Below, one piece after another: positions 51,471-60,245 of a stretch of DNA of 64,000 nt. How positions within the stretch are numbered: position 1 is the first letter of the stretch; the number at the start of each line of letters is the position of its first letter. The position numbers and the translations under genes are program-made. Source of the DNA: Methylobacterium sp. DB0501 (GTDB lineage: Bacteria > Pseudomonadota > Alphaproteobacteria > Rhizobiales > Beijerinckiaceae); assembly GCF_011043735.1 (NCBI RefSeq), contig NZ_JAAKGV010000024.1, positions 1-64,000 of the forward strand. Direction: 5' to 3'. The notes under the pieces are model-generated. The model saw nothing but the letters and a program-made list of their open reading frames with translations, did not search any database and was not told the origin of the DNA.

Positions 51471-52910
51471 ATGACCACCGAACCCGCGCGCGACGAGACC
51501 GAGACCCTGTTTGAGCCCGGGCGCACCTGCTGGTGCGTGGCGCGGGCCGGGCGGGTCGCGGTGATGATCGATTCCGCCGAGTATTTCGCCCGGCTGGAGG
51601 ACGCGCTGCGGCAGGCGCAATCCTCGATCCTGATCGTCGGCTGGGATTTCGACGGGCGCATCCGCCTGCGCCACGATGCCAGCCCGGAGGAGTCTCCGCC
51701 CTTGGGCCCGCTGCTGCGCGACCTCGCGGCGCAGCGCCCCGGGCTCGCGGTGCGGGTGCTGGTCTGGAGCGCCGCCACGGTGCACGGGCCCGGCGCGGCG
51801 CTGCCGCTGCTGTTCGGGGCCGAGTGGGAGGCGCACCCGCGCGTGACCCTGCGTCTCGACACCCACCACCCGCTCTACGCCGCGCACCACCAGAAGCTCG
51901 TCTGCATCGACGACCGGATCGCCTTCTGCGGCGGCATCGACCTGACGGTCGGGCGCTGGGATACCGTGGCCCACACGGCGGGCGATCCCTTGCGCACCAA
52001 TCCCGACGGCGAGCTCTATCCGCCGGTGCATGACCTGCAGATGGCGGTCGACGGCGAGGCCGCCGCGCGGCTGGGGGATCTCGCCCGCGAGCGCTGGCGC
52101 GCCGCCACCGGCGAGGTGCTGGCCCCCGTCCACCCCACCGCCGCCCCGGTCTGGCCGCAGGGCCTCGCCCCGCTGTTCACCGAGGCGCCCGTCGCCATCG
52201 CCCGCACCATGCCGCTCCAGGGCGGCGAGCCCTCGGTGGAGGAGGCGGCGGCGCTCACCGCCGCGGCGCTCGCGGCCGCGCGGCGGACGATCTACCTCGA
52301 GGCGCAGTACCTCACGGCCACCTTCGTTGCCGACGCGCTCGCCGCCCACCTGGCGGCGGACGAGGGGCCGGAGATCGTGGTGGTGCTGACGCGCCGCTCG
52401 CACAACTTCACCGAGCGCGTCGCCATGGGTACGCCCCGGGACCGGGTGCTGCGCCGCCTGCGCGCCGCCGACCGCTTCGGGCGCCTGTTCGTCGCCTATC
52501 CGGTGGTGCCGCGGCCCGATGGCGCGGATCCGGACGGCGATTGCGAGATCGAGGTCCACGCCAAGCTCGTCCTGATCGACGACTGGTTCCTGCGCATCGG
52601 CTCGTCGAACCTCAACAACCGCTCCGTCGCCCTCGACACCGAATGCGACCTCGCGGTCGAGGCCCGCACCCAAGAGGAGCGCCGGGCGATCCGCGGCCTG
52701 CGCGACCTCCTGGTGGCCGAGCATCTCGGGGTGGCGCCCGACGCGATGGCCGAGGCGATCGCGGAAGGCGGCCTGATCGCGGCGATCCGGCGCCACATGG
52801 GCGGGCCCCGATCCCTGCGGGTCTGCGAGGTGCCGGAGGAGGAGGGTCTGCTCGATCCGCTGGTCAGCTCCGAGCTGCTCGACCCGGAGCGGCCGTTCGG
52901 GACGGCGTAG
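51471..52910 (+). CDS. Phospholipase D-family protein
   Basis: 479 residues. Two HKD motifs are present: HHQKLVCIDD at about 139 and HAKLVLIDD at about 363, each followed by the Gly/Ser and Asn of GGIDLTVGRWD and GSSNLNNRS. It has no membrane helices, so it is more like stand-alone phospholipase D than membrane cardiolipin synthase. It would hydrolyse or transfer phosphatidyl groups. CAGGAGGATC precedes ATG 51471 with a long spacer. Its 3' end overlaps the convergent flippase-like gene by 47 nt. Confidence 0.9.
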   Translation: MTTEPARDETETLFEPGRTCWCVARAGRVAVMIDSAEYFARLEDALRQAQSSILIVGWDFDGRIRLRHDASPEESPPLGPLLRDLAAQRPGLAVRVLVWSAATVHGPGAALPLLFGAEWEAHPRVTLRLDTHHPLYAAHHQKLVCIDDRIAFCGGIDLTVGRWDTVAHTAGDPLRTNPDGELYPPVHDLQMAVDGEAAARLGDLARERWRAATGEVLAPVHPTAAPVWPQGLAPLFTEAPVAIARTMPLQGGEPSVEEAAALTAAALAAARRTIYLEAQYLTATFVADALAAHLAADEGPEIVVVLTRRSHNFTERVAMGTPRDRVLRRLRAADRFGRLFVAYPVVPRPDGADPDGDCEIEVHAKLVLIDDWFLRIGSSNLNNRSVALDTECDLAVEARTQEERRAIRGLRDLLVAEHLGVAPDAMAEAIAEGGLIAAIRRHMGGPRSLRVCEVPEEEGLLDPLVSSELLDPERPFGTA

Positions 52911-53889
52911 CCGCCCCACCCGCGTCGCGCCACCGGAACACCGCCTCGGTCACCGCGAAGGCGAGGAGGCCGAGCGCCAGGGGACCGAGGAAGTACAGGC
53001 ACCGGAAGGCGATCAGCGGGCCGATCACGTCGGTCTTCGGCAGCAGGTGGACGACCACGCTCTCGATCACCCCGACGCCGCCCGGCACGTGGGTGATCAG
53101 CACCGCCGCGTTGGCGATGACGAAGACCGAGGCCACCGCCAGGTAGCCGACGTCGGAGACCGCCGACAGGACCTGGTGCAGGCAGGCCGAGACCAGGGCG
53201 AAGTTGACCGCTCCCAGGCCGACCTGCGCCGCCGCCAGCGGCAGCGGCGGCATCTCGAGCGACCAGCGCCGGAACGTCAGCGGCTTGCGCCACCAGGCGG
53301 CCAGCCCGAGATAGCCCGCGACGCCGCCCGCGCAGGCCAGGCCCGCCGCCAGCACGGCCCCGGATCCCAGGCCCGTCACGTCCCGGGCGAGATCGGGATG
53401 GACCAGCACCGCGACGGCGCCGAGGGCCATCAGGCCGACCGCGACGGTGACGCCGCAGAACAGCACCGCCTTGGCGACGTCCGCGGTGTGAAGGCCCCAG
53501 CGGGTGTAGAAGCGGTAGCGGATCGCCCCGCTGCTCAGGCCGGCAAAGCCGATGCTGTGGCCGAGCCCCAGGCTGATGAAGGCCGCGAGCGCGACCCGGG
53601 GATAGGGCAGCGGCGTGCCGGCGGCGCGCAGGGCCAGCCAGTCGATGCCGGTGAGGCAGAGGTAGCTCGCGGCGGCGAAGCCCCCGGCGGCGGCAAGCCG
53701 CCCGGCCGGCAGCGCCCGCACCGACTGGACGAGCTGATCCAGGCTGTAGCCGGCCAGCGTGCGGTAGAGCAGGTAGCCGCCGAGTGCCACGCTCAGAACG
53801 GTGAGGAGGATGGTCCAGAACCGGCGGCGGGCGGATTTCTTCTGCTTGTCGTCGGAGGTCTTGTCCTGAACGGTGTCGGCCTGCGTCAC
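52864..53889 (-). CDS. UPF0104 / lysylphosphatidylglycerol synthase TM-region protein
   Basis: 341 residues with about eight membrane helices, starting at GTG 53889. The family motif GLGHSIGFAGLSSGAIRYRFYTRWG and VFVIANAAVLITHVPGGVGVIE match flippase-like UPF0104 proteins. It lacks the catalytic domain of MprF. It overlaps the EEP gene upstream (GTGA) and the phospholipase D gene convergently; the three are a recurring phospholipid-related neighbourhood in alphaproteobacteria as I recall it. Confidence 0.85.
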   Translation of the reverse strand: MTQADTVQDKTSDDKQKKSARRRFWTILLTVLSVALGGYLLYRTLAGYSLDQLVQSVRALPAGRLAAAGGFAAASYLCLTGIDWLALRAAGTPLPYPRVALAAFISLGLGHSIGFAGLSSGAIRYRFYTRWGLHTADVAKAVLFCGVTVAVGLMALGAVAVLVHPDLARDVTGLGSGAVLAAGLACAGGVAGYLGLAAWWRKPLTFRRWSLEMPPLPLAAAQVGLGAVNFALVSACLHQVLSAVSDVGYLAVASVFVIANAAVLITHVPGGVGVIESVVVHLLPKTDVIGPLIAFRCLYFLGPLALGLLAFAVTEAVFRWRDAGGAATPSRTAAPGRAARS

Positions 53890-54647
53890 GCGGGTTCCTC
53901 CCGGGGCACGGAGATGCGGGCGGCCGCAGCCGGCGCGAGGTCGATGTCGGCGACGAGGGGCAGGTGGTCGGAGGCCACGCGGGCGAGCCTGCCGCCGAGC
54001 GTGCGCACCCCCCGCACCGCGACGCCGTGGCTGACGAAGACGTGGTCGATGCGCAGGAGCGGCAGGCGGGCCGGGAAGGTCGGCCGCGTCCAGGCCCGGG
54101 ATCCCTGCGCGTCCGGGAGCCGGGCGGCGAGGCGGCGGTGGGCGCCCGAGCCCGGCAGGGCGTTGAAGTCGCCGAGCAGCACCACCGGGTCGCGGCAGGC
54201 CGGATCGCCGAGGAAATCGGGCCCGAGGAGAGCCTCGGCCTGGGCCCGCCGCTCGCGGCGGCCGAGGCCGAGATGGGTCGTGAGCACCTGCACCTCGGCA
54301 TCGCCGGCGGTCACCGCCGCCCAGAGCGCGCCGCGGGGCTCGCACCCGTCCCGGCCCGGCAGGCTTCCCGCCCGCACCAGCCGGGAGGGGAGGGCGGTCA
54401 GGATCGCGTCGCCGTAGAGCTCCTCGCTCACCCGCATCGCCGGGTGGAAGTGGGAGCGCATCCCGAGATGGCCGGCGATCGCCGCCGCCTGGTCGATCCC
54501 GCCGCTGCGGGCGCGCCCGACATCGAGTTCCTGCAGCGCCACCACGTCCGGCCGGCAGGCGGCGATCACCGCGGCGATGCGCTCCGGGGCGAGCCGGCCG
54601 TCGGCCCCGAGGCAGCGGCGCACGTTGTAGGTGAGGACGCGGAGCAA
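53886..54647 (-). CDS. Endonuclease/exonuclease/phosphatase family protein
   Basis: 253 residues. RVLTYNVRRCLG, then VVALQELD, TTHLGL, LLGDFNALP and VASDHLPLVADI are the conserved metal- and phosphate-binding motifs of the EEP superfamily. No signal peptide. The start is uncertain: TTG 54647 places the usual RVLTYNV beginning at residue 3, and TTG 54686 is an alternative. Substrate is probably a phospholipid-derived or inositol phosphate, given the phospholipase D neighbour (inference). Confidence 0.8.
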   Translation of the reverse strand: MLRVLTYNVRRCLGADGRLAPERIAAVIAACRPDVVALQELDVGRARSGGIDQAAAIAGHLGMRSHFHPAMRVSEELYGDAILTALPSRLVRAGSLPGRDGCEPRGALWAAVTAGDAEVQVLTTHLGLGRRERRAQAEALLGPDFLGDPACRDPVVLLGDFNALPGSGAHRRLAARLPDAQGSRAWTRPTFPARLPLLRIDHVFVSHGVAVRGVRTLGGRLARVASDHLPLVADIDLAPAAAARISVPREEPA

Positions 54648-54826
54648 CCGGAGGAGGCCTTCTGGCGGGTCGTGGACCTCCCTCAACGGCCGAGCCTGCG
54701 GGAGGTTCGGGTGCTCCGGCCACGCTTGATGGGAATCATCAACGTTAGAACCTGAACGGATCAAGCCGGGGTACGTTCTCTCCCGGCGCCTGAGGGATCT
54801 GCGGAAGAATCGGCGGAGGGATCGGG

Positions 54827-55129
54827 ATGTGGGACGGCGGGCGAGGCACGGCGGGGGCGCGAAGGTTCGAGGCCACCGCCTGCGGGGCCGCCGTGCTGAG
54901 CGACGCCTTCGAGGGGCTTGACGCCTTCTCCCGGCCGGGCGACGAAATCCTGCTCGCCCAAACGCCGGAGGCGGTGATGGGCGCCCTCGACCTGAGCGAT
55001 GCCGCCTTGCGCCGCATCGCCGAGGCGGGCCGTGCCCGCACGCTCGCCGACCACACCGCGGACCGTTAGGCGGCCGAGCTGGAGGCGCTTCTCGAGTGCG
55101 CCCGGACACCTGTCGCGATGGAGGCGTGA
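54827..55129 (+). pseudogene. C-terminal fragment of a CgeB-type glycosyltransferase with an in-frame TAG
   Basis: RRFEATACGAAVLSDAFEGL and ALDLSDAALRRIAEAGRART are the characteristic C-terminus of CgeB-like GT-B glycosyltransferases. Everything N-terminal to this is missing. TAG at 55067 interrupts the frame where relatives continue; beyond it the reading frame goes on as AAELEALLECARTPVAMEA to TGA 55127. So the gene is both 5'-truncated and interrupted. Confidence 0.75.
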
Positions 55130-55135
55130 GACCGT

Positions 55136-55927
55136 ATGTGGGGCATCGTTCCGGCCGCCGGGCGCGGCAGCCGCATCTAGCCGCTCGCCTTCTCCAAGGA
55201 GCTGCTGCCGGTCGGCAGCCGCCTGCGCGACGGGGTCGAGCGCCCCTGCGCGGTGAGCGAGTACGTCGTCGAGCGGATGATCCGCGGCGGGGCCGACAAG
55301 ATCTGTTTCGTGATCGCCCCGGGCAAGTCCGACATCGTCGAGTATTACGGCTCCGGCTACGGCCCGGCGCCGATCGCCTACGTGGTGCAGCCGCGCCCCG
55401 AGGGCCTGTGCGACGCGCTGTTCCGTGCCCTGCCGCTGATCGCCCCCGACGAGCCGGTGCTGGTCGGCCTGCCCGACACGGTGTGGTTCCCGGATGACGG
55501 GCTGACGCGGCTGCCAGCGGACGGCCTGTCGTTCCTGCTCTTCCCGGTCGAGCGGCCGGAGCTGTTCGACGCCGTGGTGCTCGACGGCGATGCCGTGCGG
55601 GAGATCCAGGTGAAGCGGGCGGACGCCGCCTCGTCCTGGGTCTGGGGGGCGTTCAAGCTCACCGGCCGCATCCTCGCCGAGCTCTACGCCCTGTGGCGGG
55701 AGCGCCAGTGCCGCGACGAGTATATCGGCACCCTCGTCAATGCCTGGCTCGCGGCGGGCGGCCGTGCGGTCGGCGTGCGCGCCGGCACCGCCTACGTCGA
55801 TACCGGCACGCTCCACGGCTACCGCGCCGCGATGGCCTTGCTCGGGGCGGCGGATGCCGGGGAGGAGACCGGGCGGCGGCTGTCCCTCGGCCACCCGAAG
55901 GGCGACGAGGCGCGGCCGGGCCCGTGA
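55136..55927 (+). pseudogene. Sugar nucleotidyltransferase interrupted by TAG at codon 15
   Basis: The frame from ATG 55136 reads MWGIVPAAGRGSRI-TAG-PLAFSKELLPVGS, which is the nucleotide-binding signature of glucose-1-phosphate thymidylyl/uridylyltransferases with Gln or a similar residue replaced by an amber codon (55178-55180). The following 249 codons are intact and well conserved in type (VGLPDTVWFPDD, GAFKLTGRI, AYVDTGTL). Translation could restart at GTG 55253, but this would lack the catalytic loop. It overlaps the next fragment (GTGA). Either a recent pseudogene or a sequencing/assembly error. Confidence 0.75.
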
Positions 55928-56094
55928 GGCCGCGCACCCTCCCGGGCGTCGCCTATCCGTTCGCCGCGGTGAGCCCGGACGCGGTCGGCGCCCTCGATCC
56001 GGAGGCCTGCCGGGCCGCCGCGCGCGAGCGCTTCTCGGCCACCCGCATGGCCGCGGCCGATCTCGCGCGCTACCGCGAGATCCTGGCACGGTGA
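55924..56094 (+). pseudogene. C-terminal fragment of a GT4 glycosyltransferase
   Basis: Only 56 residues (ALDPEACRAAARERFSATRM, then a short YREIL tail), similar to the last helices of family 4 glycosyltransferases. GTG 55924 overlaps the previous stop. The N-terminal 300 or so residues are absent. The TGA at 56092-56094 is provided by the left arm of the palindromic element. Confidence 0.6.
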
Positions 56095-56200
56095 TGCGAA
56101 GTCCGGAGGTTTCCTTCCGGACTTCGCATCACGGGCCCGCGCGGCGCCCGAGCGAAGCCGATTTCCGCGTCGCGAAGCGATCAGTCGGAGACCGTATGAA
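56091..56200 (+). repeat. Dispersed palindromic element, copy 3 (hairpin plus tail)
   Basis: 17-bp perfect arms (gtgatgcgaagtccgga and tccggacttcgcatcac) with loop ggtttcct at 56091-56132, then a tail (56133-56200) that matches copy 1's tail on the opposite strand, roughly three bases in four. The stop codon of the GT4 fragment is in the left arm. Confidence 0.75.
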
Positions 56201-56734
56201 ACAGCCCCGTCCCGGCCATCCGGTGTCGCGCGTCGCAGACCCCCATCCCGCGGATCGGGTTGCCGATTCGCCATCGGCCCGGCCTGGCCGGGCGCGGATC
56301 ATCCAAATGGATTATGCTTGATCTGCGGCCAGATAATTCGCTGTATTTCCTGCGTGACCGTAACGCATGACCGTTATATGGTCCTGCGTAACTGTGGGTT
56401 TGGTATTGTAAATCATATAAATCGTGATATATTCGGCCGCATGGATCGACGTAACATGATCGTACCGCTCATTTTTTGTTGATATAATCAGTAATTCACG
56501 ATATAATCATCAAATACGCATATATCATCGTAAGTTACAGTATATCTTGAGAAATACGCCGCCGGATCGCGTGCATGGTCGGCTCGCGCAGCGGCGGCGC
56601 TCCGTCGGACAAACGAAACGGCCGGCCCGGACGATCGACTCGTCGTCCGGCCCGGATGCCGACCGGTGCTGTTCCAGCGATGCCGCGACCTCGACCGGCG
56701 AACCGGTCGTCGATCGGGCACAGGGAGGTACACC
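56201..56734. other. AT-rich non-coding region
   Basis: Positions 56300-56550 have by far the lowest GC in the window. They hold a direct repeat of gatataatca at 56481 and 56500, and related motifs near 56424 and 56518. No coding frame with a ribosome-binding site. Probably the long promoter/regulatory region of the haloperoxidase gene, or DNA acquired by transfer. Confidence 0.5.
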
Positions 56735-58174
56735 ATGATCGACCCCGCGCTCTTCTGGAACGACGTCGCGATCGAGGTGGCGCGCCGCGACTTCGATCCG
56801 TTCCCGGGCCCGAGCGGATCGCTGATGATCATGCCGGAGCAGGGCGGGCCGACGCGCACGTCACGGGCGCTCGCGATGGTCCATCTCGCGATGTACGAGG
56901 CGTTCGCCCTCTCCGAGCCGGCGCCGCCCAGCCTCACCCCCTACGGCCTGGCCGTCGCGCCGGCCCGCGGAGCCTGGGCGACCGCGGCGATCGGCGGGGC
57001 CGCTTCGCGCGCCCTGCGCGACCTGTATCCACGCCAGGCCCCGTTCGTCTCCGAGCGGTTCGCCAACTTCGCCGGCATGTTGCTCGCATCCGGCACGGCT
57101 TTGGGCGACGTGAGCCGTGGGCAGCAATTCGGCGAGCAGGTCTTCTCCGCCCTGGCAGCCCTCCGGCAGGGCGACGCCGCGATCGTCTCGCAGCCGGACG
57201 ACAAGAATTTCACTCTCCTCGACGGCCGGCACCAGCCCGATCCCTACGCGAGCGACCAGGGCCGCCTGAACCCGCTCTGGGGCCAGCTGCCGGCCTTCTG
57301 CAGGGAGGCGGTGATGCTGGGCGGGGCCGCCGCCCACTACGATCACCGCGACTACCTCGATCCGCCGCCCGACCATGATCCGGGCAACCCGGCCCAGGGC
57401 TACCAGCAGGATTTCGACGAGGTCAAACAGCTCGGCGCCGCGGGTTCGACGACGCGCACCGTCGACCAGCACCTCATCGGCACGTTCTGGGCGTATGACG
57501 GCGCCTGGCGCATCGGAACGCCGCCGCGCCTCTACAACCAATGCGCACGCGCGGTGATCGCCGCCCTGCCCGGTGCGGGAGCGACACTGACGACGCCCCA
57601 ATCGCTGCGGCTGCTCGCGCTGATCAACATGGGCATGGCGGATGCCGGCATTATCGCGTGGCAGGCGAAGTACCATTACGACCTGTGGCGCCCGGTCGTC
57701 GGGATCCGCCAGCAGGATGACGGCCTGGGCTACGACGGCGGCGCCCTGGCGGCGGTCACGGCCAGCGATCCGTTCTGGAAGCCGCTCGGCATGCCGCGCA
57801 CGAATCAGACCGGCATGTTCACCCGGACGCCGAACTTCCCGGCCTATCCCTCCGGTCACGCCTCGTTCGGTACGACCTGCTTCGAGATCCTGCGGCGCTT
57901 CCTGAAGGGCAGGGTCGACACCGGCACACTGTCCTTCACGGTGATGTCCGAGGAGTTCGACGGCAAGAACGTCGACCCCGACGGATCGGTGCGGTCCGTC
58001 CACCACCGCAGGCTGACGCTGGCGCAGGCCGTCCGGGAGAACATCGAGTCCCGCATCTTCCTCGGCGTGCACTGGCGGTTCGACGGCGAAGGCCCGGGGA
58101 CGACGCATGGCTGGGGCGGCGACGCCATCGGCCGGAAGCTCGCACGGCGCATCTACAAGCGCTGCCTCGTCTAG
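56735..58174 (+). CDS. Vanadium-dependent haloperoxidase / PAP2-fold phosphatase family protein
   Basis: 479 residues. The vanadate or phosphate pocket is complete: K-x6-RP in KYHYDLWRPVVGIR, PSGH in PAYPSGHASFGT (about 369-380), and R-x5-H in SRIFLGVHWRFD. The length and helical content match bacterial vanadium-dependent haloperoxidases, which oxidise halides with H2O2; phosphatase activity is also possible. No signal peptide. GGGAGGTACACC precedes ATG 56735. Isolated by AT-rich DNA upstream, so it may be regulated separately or horizontally acquired. Confidence 0.87.
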   Translation: MIDPALFWNDVAIEVARRDFDPFPGPSGSLMIMPEQGGPTRTSRALAMVHLAMYEAFALSEPAPPSLTPYGLAVAPARGAWATAAIGGAASRALRDLYPRQAPFVSERFANFAGMLLASGTALGDVSRGQQFGEQVFSALAALRQGDAAIVSQPDDKNFTLLDGRHQPDPYASDQGRLNPLWGQLPAFCREAVMLGGAAAHYDHRDYLDPPPDHDPGNPAQGYQQDFDEVKQLGAAGSTTRTVDQHLIGTFWAYDGAWRIGTPPRLYNQCARAVIAALPGAGATLTTPQSLRLLALINMGMADAGIIAWQAKYHYDLWRPVVGIRQQDDGLGYDGGALAAVTASDPFWKPLGMPRTNQTGMFTRTPNFPAYPSGHASFGTTCFEILRRFLKGRVDTGTLSFTVMSEEFDGKNVDPDGSVRSVHHRRLTLAQAVRENIESRIFLGVHWRFDGEGPGTTHGWGGDAIGRKLARRIYKRCLV

Positions 58175-58267
58175 GTAGGCTTCGCAGGAGAGCGCACCGG
58201 ATTCGCGGCACAAATCGCGCTGAGACAAGAGCCGAAGCGGACCCGGGCCGGGAGGTTCCCCGGGGCT

Positions 58268-58302
58268 GCCGCGACCGGCCGCGACGCGGAGCCGGTCGCG
58301 GC
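58268..58302. terminator. Hairpin between convergent genes
   Basis: 12-bp perfect stem (gccgcgaccggc and complement) with an 11-base loop, between the haloperoxidase and SDR genes. Confidence 0.5.
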
Positions 58303-58312
58303 GACGGCGCCG

Positions 58313-59107
58313 TCAGGCGATAGTCGGCACGATGCCGCCCTCGACCCTGAGGCTCGCCCCGTTGGTCGCCGCCGCGAGCGGGCTCGCGAGATAGGCCACC
58401 AGGCCGGCGATCTCCTCGGGCTCGATCATCCGGGCGAGCAGCGAGAGCGGGCGGTGGACCCGGAAGAACTCCGCTTCCAGCTCGGGCGCCGGCGCGTCCG
58501 GGTCGGAGGCGACGCTCCTGAGGAAATCGACGATGCCCTCCGAGCGGGTTGGGCCGGGCAGCACGGAATTCACCGTCACGCCGGTTCCGCGGGTGCGTTG
58601 CGCCAGGCCCCGGGCGATGGTGAGTTGCGCGGTCTTCGACACCGCGTAGTGCAGCATGTCGGGCGGCGGCACGAGGCCGGATTCGCTCGATACGAACACG
58701 ATCCGCCCGGTCTTGCGCGCCAGCATGCCGGGAAAATAGGCCTGGGCGAGGCGTGCGCCCGAGACCACGTTGACCTCGAACAGGCGGTGCCAGTCGGCGT
58801 CGGCGATCTCCTCGAAGGCCTTCGATTCGTAGATGCCGAGGTTGTTGACCAGGATGTCGACCGTCGGCACCGCCGCGACCAGGGCCGTCGCCCCCTCGGC
58901 GGTCGCCGGGTCGGCCAGCACCGTGCGCGGCGGCCGCGCCCCGGGCTCGGCCGCGATCGCGTCCGCGGCCGCGTCGAGCTTCGCCCGGTTGCGCCCGGGC
59001 AGCACCACCTCGGCGCCCTCGGCCGCGAGGCGGCGGGCGATGGCGAGGCCGATGCCCGCGGTGGCGCCGGTGACGAGGGCGGTCTTGCCGCCGATCTGAA
59101 GGTCCAT
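58313..59107 (-). CDS. Short-chain dehydrogenase/reductase
   Basis: 264 residues. VTGATAGIGLAIA cofactor motif at about 12-24, ILVNNLGIYE, catalytic Ser in FVSSESG, and YAVSKTAQ Tyr/Lys. It ends with the expected NGASLRVEGG. Classical NAD(P)-dependent SDR of unknown substrate. GGAGACC precedes ATG 59107. Divergent from a LysR gene which is the likely regulator. Confidence 0.9.
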   Translation of the reverse strand: MDLQIGGKTALVTGATAGIGLAIARRLAAEGAEVVLPGRNRAKLDAAADAIAAEPGARPPRTVLADPATAEGATALVAAVPTVDILVNNLGIYESKAFEEIADADWHRLFEVNVVSGARLAQAYFPGMLARKTGRIVFVSSESGLVPPPDMLHYAVSKTAQLTIARGLAQRTRGTGVTVNSVLPGPTRSEGIVDFLRSVASDPDAPAPELEAEFFRVHRPLSLLARMIEPEEIAGLVAYLASPLAAATNGASLRVEGGIVPTIA

Positions 59108-59174
59108 GGCCGGTCTCCATCTGTGGAGGCCCCGAGATGAGGGGGCCGGCGATTGATGACCAGCGCGCGTGCCG

Positions 59175-59189
59175 GCACGATGATCGTGC
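59175..59189. promoter_or_regulatory. Operator-like palindrome
   Basis: gcacga-tga-tcgtgc, perfect 6-bp arms, centred 32 bp upstream of the lysR-type start and between it and the divergent SDR gene. Confidence 0.45.
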
Positions 59190-59213
59190 ATCGGACGCAA
59201 CAATGGACGCGCC

Positions 59214-60110
59214 ATGGACAACCGGCTGGGCGAGATGGAGGCCTTCGTGCAGGTCGCGCGCCGCGGCAGCTTCGCGTCCGCCGCCAAGGCGTTGCGGCGG
59301 ACACCCTCGGCGGTGAGCCGGGCGGTGGCGCGGCTGGAGGCGCGCCTCGGTGTCGGGCTGATCCGGCGCACCACCCGGGCGATGACCCTGACGCCGGAGG
59401 GCGAAACGTACCTCGCCCGGGCGAGCGAGCTGATCGCCGAGTTCGACGCCATCGAGGACGGGTTCGGCCGCGACGCGGCCCAGCCGAGCGGGCTGCTCAG
59501 GGTCAACGCCTCGGTGCCGTTCGGGATGAGGCTGATCCTGCCGGTGCTGCCGCGCTTCCTCGCCGAGCAGCCGCGGATGCGGGTCGACCTCGCGCTCACC
59601 GACGACGTGGTCGATCTCGTCGAGGCCCGCGCCGACGTGGCGATCCGCATCGGGCCCTTGCGCGACACGAGCCTGCGGGCGAAGCGGCTGGGCCGCAGCC
59701 GCCTCGCGGTGGTGGCGGCCCCGGCCTATCTCGCGCGGTGCGGCATGCCGGCCCATCCGGACGCGCTGCCTGAGCACAACTGCCTCAACTTCAGCTTCCG
59801 CCGCTCCCTCGACACCTGGCCGTTCCTGATCGACGGGGCGGTGGTGCAGCGGCCGGTCCACGGCACCTTCTTCGGCAATTCCGGCGAGGTGGTGCGGATG
59901 ATGGCGCTCGGCGGCGCCGGCCTCGCCCGGCTCGCCCGCTTCCACGTCGAGGAGGACATCGCCGCCGGCCGCCTCGTGCCGGTCCTGGAGGCGTTCAGCC
60001 CCGGCGACACCGAGGACATCCACGCCCTCTATGCCGGAAGCGAGCGGCTCTCGTCCCGCATCCGCTGCTTCGTCGATTTCCTCGCGGCCCATGCGGCGGT
60101 GACGGCGTGA
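59214..60110 (+). CDS. LysR family transcriptional regulator
   Basis: 298 residues. HTH FASAAKALRRTPSAVSRAVARLE (about 20-42), then LysR substrate domain with VNASVPFGMRLILPVLPRF and DVVDLVEARADVAIRIG, of the CrgA/PA2206-like branch that often controls a divergent oxidoreductase. Palindrome at 59175 fits autoregulation and control of the SDR. Confidence 0.9.
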   Translation: MDNRLGEMEAFVQVARRGSFASAAKALRRTPSAVSRAVARLEARLGVGLIRRTTRAMTLTPEGETYLARASELIAEFDAIEDGFGRDAAQPSGLLRVNASVPFGMRLILPVLPRFLAEQPRMRVDLALTDDVVDLVEARADVAIRIGPLRDTSLRAKRLGRSRLAVVAAPAYLARCGMPAHPDALPEHNCLNFSFRRSLDTWPFLIDGAVVQRPVHGTFFGNSGEVVRMMALGGAGLARLARFHVEEDIAAGRLVPVLEAFSPGDTEDIHALYAGSERLSSRIRCFVDFLAAHAAVTA

Positions 60111-60245
60111 GGCCGTCCCGCGCCCCTGAGGGACGCACGGTCAAGAAAAAGGGACGCCGAATCGTGGAGGCGGCGGCCGGGCTCGGGCACGATGCGCGCC
60201 CTGCCGGAGCGCGCCGCGCCCGGCCATCGCGGAGTGGTGGTGTCC

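Noticed and set aside
54827..55069. Stand-alone 80-residue gene
   Set aside because: The sequence matches only the C-terminal end of a larger glycosyltransferase, and similarity continues past the TAG, so it is a fragment.
55067..55180. TAG reassigned to an amino acid in this organism
   Set aside because: TAG is the natural stop of several intact genes here (glycosyltransferase at 1725, ddl, MBL-fold hydrolase), so general reassignment is not credible.
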